In this document: positions 59,270 to 64,000 of the stretch, in pieces
How the letters are laid out: the number at the start of each line of letters is the position of its first letter
How positions within the stretch are numbered: position 1 is the first letter of the stretch
Assembly (NCBI RefSeq): GCF_900156345.1
Contig: NZ_FTPP01000002.1
Location: 372,001 to 436,000 of the forward strand
From: Pontibacter indicus
GTDB lineage: Bacteria > Bacteroidota > Bacteroidia > Cytophagales > Hymenobacteraceae
Length of the DNA: 64,000 bases
Direction: 5' to 3'
The notes under the pieces: generated by a model
Told to the model about the DNA's origin: nothing
Seen by the model: the letters and a program-made list of their open reading frames with translations, nothing else
Databases searched by the model: none
Made by a program: the position numbers and the translations under genes

Positions 59270-60235
59270 ATGAAAGGTTTCATCTCCGAAGATCGACACC
59301 CGTTTTTAGTACTGCTGCTGTTGCTGGCGTTTATGCTGGGCGGCTATTTTGTGGCCAGTTTTATATACCTGGCGCTGGTAACGACGGTGCTCGGAATAGA
59401 GGTGATGGACCTGACCAACCTGCTGGCTAACCCAACGGAACACCCGGAGGCGGCCGATGCACTACTGCTCTTTCAGGGGCTGGTGCAATTCTGCTCTTTT
59501 GTGCTGGCGCCGCTGCTGATGCTGCGCCTGGCAAACGTGAACATCGACCATTACCTGAACTGGAAAAAACTGCCGCTGCCCATTTTGCTGCTACTCGCGG
59601 GTTTTCTGATCATCTTCATCATGCCGGCCAACTCGCTTATCATCAACTGGAACGCGGAGCTTTCGCTGCCCGGTTTTATGAAGGGTTTTGAGGAGTGGGC
59701 GCGTGCCAAGGAAGACGAGCTGGCGGAGCTTACCAAACTGATCGCCAATTTCGGGACGGTACCACGCCTGCTGGCAGGCCTTTTGGTGATTGCCGTTATA
59801 CCTGCCATCGGCGAGGAGTTGGTGTTCAGGGGCGTGCTGCAACGCCAGGTGCACCGCTGGTCAGGCAATGCGCATGTGGCGGTTTGGGTGGCGGCCATCA
59901 TCTTCTCGGCCATACACGTGCAGTTCTTTGGCTTTGTGCCGCGTGTGTTGCTGGGCGCTCTGTTCGGTTACTTATACCTGTGGTCGGGCAACATTTGGGT
60001 ACCGATTATCGCGCACTTCTTCAACAATGGCTTTACGGTGTTTTTGCTATACCTGCAGCAGACGGGCACCATCGATTTTAATGTGGAGTCGACAGAGCCG
60101 ATGCCGATCCTGACCATTTTGATCTCGGCAGTGCTGAGTGCTGCCCTAATCTATTACCTTTACAAGCAATTTATGCTCACGCCTACCCGCCCCGAAAGCA
60201 TAGCCGAGGCAGCGGGAGAGCGCGAGAACACTTAA
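59270..60235 (+). CDS. CPBP-family intramembrane metalloprotease
   Basis: A 321-aa membrane protein with about eight helices (PF02517). Active-site motifs: GEELVFRGVLQRQ near 181-193 (EExxxR), FSAIHVQFFGFVPRVLLGAL near 215-234 and HFFNNGFTV near 255. Substrate unknown. The ATG at 59270 rather than an upstream ATG at 59165 is preferred because the longer form would overlap dusB. The cdsA gene follows 47 bp downstream. Confidence 0.93.
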   Translation: MKGFISEDRHPFLVLLLLLAFMLGGYFVASFIYLALVTTVLGIEVMDLTNLLANPTEHPEAADALLLFQGLVQFCSFVLAPLLMLRLANVNIDHYLNWKKLPLPILLLLAGFLIIFIMPANSLIINWNAELSLPGFMKGFEEWARAKEDELAELTKLIANFGTVPRLLAGLLVIAVIPAIGEELVFRGVLQRQVHRWSGNAHVAVWVAAIIFSAIHVQFFGFVPRVLLGALFGYLYLWSGNIWVPIIAHFFNNGFTVFLLYLQQTGTIDFNVESTEPMPILTILISAVLSAALIYYLYKQFMLTPTRPESIAEAAGERENT

Positions 60236-60282
60236 TTCGAGACTAACACCCGGCTTCTGATGCTGCCGGCAACCTATATCGC

Positions 60283-61110
60283 ATGAGCACCAAGCTATCT
60301 GCCCTTAACAATTTACAACAACGCCTGATTGTCGGAGTATTGGGGGCGGCCCTCTTCATCGGAGGCATCATTTTAAGCGAGTGGACTTTCTTTATCCTTT
60401 TTCTGGGGCTTACCGTGCTGGGCACGCTGGAGTTTTACCGGCTGGCAGCCACGGCAGGTATAAAAGCCAACAAGGTATACGGCACGCTGCTGGCAGCCGG
60501 CATTTTCATCGCCGTTTTCCTGTTTGAGCAGGCCGACGCCCCGACCGAACTGCTATACCTCTTCCTGCCGGCCCTGTTCCTGGTATTTGTGCTGGAGCTG
60601 TACCGCAAACAGGCGCAGCCGTTCACCAACATCGCCTTTACCTTGCTGGGCGTGCTCTACATCGCTGTGCCCTTTTCGCTGCTGCAGCAGCTCGGTTATT
60701 TGCAGGGTGAGTACCGCTGGCAACCTGTCCTGGGGCTGCTGCTGCTAATCTGGTCGTCTGACACGGGTGCCTACATCGCAGGAAAGAACTTCGGCAAGAA
60801 CAAACTTTTCGAGCGCATCTCTCCCGGCAAAACCTGGGAAGGCTGGATTGGCGGCACCATTCTGACGCTCGTGGTGGGCTGGGTGCTGTCCATGTTCTTC
60901 CTCGATCTGGAGCTCTACCAGTGGCTGGGGGTAGCGAGCATTGTGTCGGTTTTTGGTGTGCTGGGCGACCTTGTGGAGTCGCTGCTGAAACGGAGCCTGG
61001 GCGTAAAAGACTCGGGCACGCTGCTGCCCGGCCATGGCGGCATTCTGGACCGCTTCGACAGCCTGGTGATGGCCATTCCGTTCATCGTCGCTTTCCTTAA
61101 AATATTCTAA
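60283..61110 (+). CDS. cdsA: Phosphatidate cytidylyltransferase (CDP-diglyceride synthase)
   Basis: Activates phosphatidate with CTP to CDP-diacylglycerol, the branch point of phospholipid synthesis. A 275-aa membrane protein with about seven to eight helices. The C-terminal signature GVLGDLVESLLKRSLGVKDS (then GTLLPGHGGILDRFDSL) is clear. In the same region as psd at 62601, though two genes apart. Confidence 0.95.
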   Translation: MSTKLSALNNLQQRLIVGVLGAALFIGGIILSEWTFFILFLGLTVLGTLEFYRLAATAGIKANKVYGTLLAAGIFIAVFLFEQADAPTELLYLFLPALFLVFVLELYRKQAQPFTNIAFTLLGVLYIAVPFSLLQQLGYLQGEYRWQPVLGLLLLIWSSDTGAYIAGKNFGKNKLFERISPGKTWEGWIGGTILTLVVGWVLSMFFLDLELYQWLGVASIVSVFGVLGDLVESLLKRSLGVKDSGTLLPGHGGILDRFDSLVMAIPFIVAFLKIF

Positions 61111-61205
61111 CTTAATGTTGGTGAAGGTTTAGGTGTGAGTATGTAATAATTACATAACTTTACCACCATAATTGTTACTCACTGATAAAATCAAGCTTAA
61201 AAATA

Positions 61206-62480
61206 ATGTTATACAAAGAGCCAGCACCGATAAAGGACAGGGAAAACCCATTTGAATCGATGATGTCGCGTTTCAACATCGCGGCCGAGATTCTGGGCTT
61301 GGATGAGGAAGTTTATAACGTACTCAAAACACCGACACGTCAGGTGATCGTGAACGTGCCTGTTACAATGGACGACGGCAAAGTACGCGTGTTCGAAGGT
61401 TACCGTGTGATTCACTCCACTATCCTGGGGCCGTCTAAAGGCGGTATCCGCTTTGCCCCGGACGTGTTCCTGGACGAGGTGAAGGCGCTGGCCGCCTGGA
61501 TGACCTGGAAGTGCGCCGTGGTGGACATCCCTTATGGCGGTGCCAAAGGCGGTGTCATCTGCGATCCTTTCTCGATGTCGGCCGGTGAAATGGAGCGTCT
61601 GACCAGAGCCTATACCCAGGCGTTGGTAGACACCTTCGGTCCGGATCAGGACATTCCTGCGCCAGACATGGGCACCGGTCCGCGCGAGATGGCCTGGCTA
61701 ATGGACGAATACTCCCGTATGAAAGGCTCTACCATACATGCTGTGGTAACGGGCAAGCCGTTGGTACTGGGTGGTTCGCTAGGCCGTGTGGAAGCCACTG
61801 GTCGCGGTGTAATGGTATCGGCGATGGCGGCGATGGACAAACTGGGCATGGACCCGGCCAAATCAACTGCCGTGATTCAGGGATTTGGTAACGTGGGTGC
61901 CTGGGCTGCCAAACTGATGGCCGAGCGCGGTGTGAAGATCCTGGGTATAAGCGACGTGAGCGGCGCCTACTGGAACGACAACGGCATCGACATCGAAGAG
62001 GCGATCGAATACAAGAACAACAACAAAGGCCGTCTGGAAGGCTATAAGAACGCCGAGAAGATCAGCAACGATGAGCTGCTGATCTCTAAAGTGGACGTGC
62101 TGGTGCCAGCCGCCGTGGAAGACGTGATTACGATCAAGAACGTAGACCAGATTCAGGCCCGCCTGATCGTAGAGGGCGCCAATGGTCCTACTTCCTACAA
62201 AGCCGACAACATCATCAACGAGAAGGGCATCATGGTAGTGCCGGACATCCTGGCTAACTCAGGTGGCGTAACCGTGTCGTACTTCGAGTGGGTGCAGAAC
62301 CGCATGGGCTTTAAGTGGACGCTGGATCGCGTAAACGAGCGTGCCGAGCGCATCATGAACGAGTCGTTTGAGCGTGTGTATGCTGCTTCGCAAAAGTACA
62401 ACGTGCCAATGCGTATAGCTGCTTACATCGTGGCAATTGACAAGGTAGCCATGACGTATAAGTACCGCGGCGGCTTCTAA
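61206..62480 (+). CDS. Glutamate dehydrogenase (NAD-type, RocG/GudB-like)
   Basis: A 424-aa hexameric GDH. Motifs: GPSKGGIRFAPDV near 77-89, catalytic Lys region VDIPYGGAKGGVICDP near 110-125, substrate and cofactor site VIQGFGNVGAWAAKL near 220-234, then VEGANGPTSYKAD and PDILANSGGVTVSYFEW. This is the canonical form; the other two superfamily members in the window differ. Single gene with TAACTTTA (one mismatch) upstream at about 61153. Confidence 0.95.
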   Translation: MLYKEPAPIKDRENPFESMMSRFNIAAEILGLDEEVYNVLKTPTRQVIVNVPVTMDDGKVRVFEGYRVIHSTILGPSKGGIRFAPDVFLDEVKALAAWMTWKCAVVDIPYGGAKGGVICDPFSMSAGEMERLTRAYTQALVDTFGPDQDIPAPDMGTGPREMAWLMDEYSRMKGSTIHAVVTGKPLVLGGSLGRVEATGRGVMVSAMAAMDKLGMDPAKSTAVIQGFGNVGAWAAKLMAERGVKILGISDVSGAYWNDNGIDIEEAIEYKNNNKGRLEGYKNAEKISNDELLISKVDVLVPAAVEDVITIKNVDQIQARLIVEGANGPTSYKADNIINEKGIMVVPDILANSGGVTVSYFEWVQNRMGFKWTLDRVNERAERIMNESFERVYAASQKYNVPMRIAAYIVAIDKVAMTYKYRGGF

Positions 62481-62515
62481 GAGAAGATTTTTGTTAAAAT
62501 AATCGAAAGATTATA

Positions 62516-62523
62516 TAATTTTG
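62516..62523 (+). promoter_or_regulatory. psd promoter, -7 box
   Basis: TAATTTTG matches TAnnTTTG; TTG at 62491-62493 gives a 22-bp spacer. A 11-bp hairpin begins 7 bp downstream. Confidence 0.6.
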
Positions 62524-62530
62524 AAGCAGT

Positions 62531-62562
62531 AATAGCCCATCTAAGAAACTGGATGGGCTATT
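62531..62562 (+). terminator. Hairpin: GDH terminator or psd 5' leader stem
   Basis: Perfect arms AATAGCCCATC and GATGGGCTATT, followed by ATAACTTATAAAGG with no strong T run. It lies after the -7 box at 62516, so it could sit at the very 5' end of the psd mRNA. Confidence 0.5.
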
Positions 62563-62600
62563 ATAACTTATAAAGGACCTGTAGCATTTAGTTTTCACGG

Positions 62601-63284
62601 ATGAAAATTCATAAAGAAGGAAGAAGGATTCTATTTTTTACTCTGTTGATTTTGGTCGTACTCAACCTGTTGCTGTACCATTTCAACGCCGATAACAAGA
62701 CCTTCAACAAGATTTTCTCCGGTGTTTCAGTAGTGCTCTTCCTGCTCATCCTGCAGTTTTTCCGCAGCCCTTACCGCAACCTGCTCCTGCACGAAGACCT
62801 GATCGTGGCGCCAGCCGATGGCAAAGTGGTGGTGATCGAGGAAGTGGAGGAGACAGAGTACTTCAAAGACAAGCGCAAGCAGATCTCTATTTTCATGTCG
62901 CCGATCAACGTGCACATCACGCGCAACCCGGTGTCCGGCATTGTGAGCTATTTCAAATACCACCCGGGCAACTATTTTGTGGCCTGGCACCCGAAGTCAA
63001 GCACGCAGAACGAGCGCACCACGGTGGTGGTAGAGTCCACGGCTGGTCCGGAGGTACTGTTCCGCCAGATTGCCGGTGCGATGGCGCGCCGCATTGTGTG
63101 GTATGTGAACGAGGGCGATGAGGTAAGCCAGGGCGAGGAATTTGGCTTCATCAAGTTCGGCTCGCGCGTAGACATCTTCCTGCCGCTGGACGCGGAAGTG
63201 AAAGTAGAACTCGGCCAGAAAACCAAAGGCGGCCAGACTGTGATTGCCCAACTCAAGACAGCACCGCCGACCTTATTCGGATAG
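62601..63284 (+). CDS. psd: Phosphatidylserine decarboxylase proenzyme
   Basis: Makes phosphatidylethanolamine from phosphatidylserine. 227 aa, the short archaeal/Bacteroidota type. N-terminal membrane segments at about 10-28 and 40-55; then PADGKVV, SPINVHITRNPVSG and the self-cleavage site Gly187-Ser188 in FIKFGSRVDIF, which yields the pyruvoyl group. A strong terminator follows at 63318. It works downstream of the CdsA product via a PS synthase that is not in this window. Confidence 0.95.
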   Translation: MKIHKEGRRILFFTLLILVVLNLLLYHFNADNKTFNKIFSGVSVVLFLLILQFFRSPYRNLLLHEDLIVAPADGKVVVIEEVEETEYFKDKRKQISIFMSPINVHITRNPVSGIVSYFKYHPGNYFVAWHPKSSTQNERTTVVVESTAGPEVLFRQIAGAMARRIVWYVNEGDEVSQGEEFGFIKFGSRVDIFLPLDAEVKVELGQKTKGGQTVIAQLKTAPPTLFG

Positions 63285-63317
63285 GATCAACAAAAGCTTT
63301 ATAAGCGAAGACATTGC

Positions 63318-63356
63318 AAGAGCCATGCTGGAGACGATCTCCGGCATGGCTCTTTT
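63318..63356 (+). terminator. Intrinsic terminator
   Basis: Arms AAGAGCCATGCTGGAGA and TCTCCGGCATGGCTCTT (one wobble) around CGA, followed by TT. Confidence 0.8.
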
Positions 63357-63532
63357 GCTGGTGGGCTATACCTGTGCAAGGCCTCCAGTAAAAGATTTAG
63401 AGCTGTTTAGAAGCATGGCTGGTGTTTAAACATTAAATTTGCATCCTGAAATTGCGGCCGTAGAGCTGGTGACTAACATTCTTCCTTGAAAAGCGTTAGG
63501 ACAAAAGCATGATGATGGCGCCAATTGCACCT

Positions 63533-64000
63533 ATGAGAAAATTTTACTCCCTCTTACTCTTCCTGAGCCTAGCGCTGCTTTCGGCTTGCGAAGAGTTGTT
63601 CGAATACCATCCGAATCAGATTATATTAAACGAAGACGAGCGCAACCTCACTGCCCGCAACCTAGCGCGGCTGCAACAGCAGCAACCCGGCGACACGCTG
63701 CACCTGCTCGTGATGGGCGACACGCAACGCTTCTATGACGCGGCCGAAGCCTTTGTCGACAAAGCTAACACCTTCCCGTATATCGATTTTGTGATTCACC
63801 AGGGCGATATTTCTGACTTTGGTATGTCGCAGGAGTTCCGTTGGGTGCACGACATCATGAAAGGGCTGAAGTGGCCCTACCTGACGGTGGTGGGTAACCA
63901 CGACCTGCTGGCCAACGGGCGCAAGGTATACGAGCAGATGTACGGCGCCTTCAACTACAGCTTCGACTACGGCCATACCCGCTTTATGTTCATCGACACC
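63533..64000 (+). CDS. Metallophosphoesterase lipoprotein, partial (runs off the window)
   Basis: The first 156 residues of an exported calcineurin-like phosphoesterase. Lipobox LSAC with the lipidated Cys near residue 18 (from the ATG at 63533; an upstream ATG at 63509 is possible). Metal-binding motifs so far: LVMGDTQRF near 63-71, VIHQGDISDF near 85-94 and VVGNHDLL near 120-127. The rest lies outside the window. Confidence 0.88.
   Translation, partial: MRKFYSLLLFLSLALLSACEELFEYHPNQIILNEDERNLTARNLARLQQQQPGDTLHLLVMGDTQRFYDAAEAFVDKANTFPYIDFVIHQGDISDFGMSQEFRWVHDIMKGLKWPYLTVVGNHDLLANGRKVYEQMYGAFNYSFDYGHTRFMFIDT

Noticed and set aside
1-64000. CRISPR array formed by the repeated GGTATA word
   Set aside because: The word is short, irregularly spaced, on both strands and within genes; no regular spacers and no cas genes.

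Overview
The window looks like a chromosomal stretch from a moderately GC-rich Bacteroidota, most likely Cytophagales and closest in style to Pontibacter/Hymenobacteraceae. That placement is an inference from content, not from a search. The evidence: several genes sit behind the Bacteroidota promoter form TTG-N19-TAnnTTTG; there is a SusC/SusD pair; there is a PorE-like OmpA/TPR/PD40 lipoprotein, a bacterial GGGP synthase, and DUF4293, DUF4476 and DUF1573 proteins; gene order is typical of the phylum (nusB..DUF1573-yajC-ybbR-coaE, dusB/CPBP-cdsA..psd). Nearly all of it is housekeeping DNA. I see no prophage, transposase, CRISPR array, rRNA or conjugative module.

Layout. 0-7 kb: panC and panD, separated by an AT-rich minus-strand lipoprotein gene; then a flippase-like membrane protein, rfaE2, a YugP-type protease, an acyl-CoA dehydrogenase and an AraC regulator. 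7-11 kb: GGGP synthase with two membrane-associated genes, a DnaJ-TPR membrane protein, a TlpA-like thioredoxin with an unlisted 36-aa membrane microprotein, and tRNA-Phe. 11-20 kb: a two-gene Fe-S (HdrE/FadF-like plus CCG) module, a conserved protein of unknown function, the OmpA lipoprotein, purM and small envelope genes. 20-27 kb: an AraC regulator diverging from SusC, SusD-like and PepSY genes, with a perfect 21-bp inverted repeat just after the SusC promoter; this reads as an iron/siderophore uptake locus. 27-38 kb: DUF4293, thiolase, truA, a Cys/Met PLP enzyme, a repeat-filled 790-bp gap, and two ABC exporters flanking small regulators. 38-46 kb: leucine dehydrogenase and the nusB-ytxH-idh-DUF1573-yajC-ybbR-coaE cluster, then tRNA-Val. 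46-64 kb: an AsmA-like giant, two further Glu/Leu/Phe/Val dehydrogenases, ArsR, a Bor-family lipoprotein, hemA, an orphan histidine kinase, a GNAT/FemAB-like protein, EamA, dusB, CPBP protease, cdsA, psd and the start of a metallophosphoesterase.

The most unusual signal is not a gene. The word GGTATA/TATACC, especially AGGTATAG/CTATACCT, is scattered through the whole window on both strands, in genes and between them, at a density far above chance (roughly 70 exact 8-mers by hand against about 2 expected for random sequence). In genes it forces the otherwise scarce ATA and TAT codons. It also forms perfect palindromes and lies within terminator loops. It behaves like a genome-wide word of the HIP1/uptake-sequence kind and I do not recognise it as described. 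Other leads are paired long inverted repeats in the Fe-S operon, the presumptive iron operator, the microprotein, and a terminator embedded in the GGGP synthase coding sequence.
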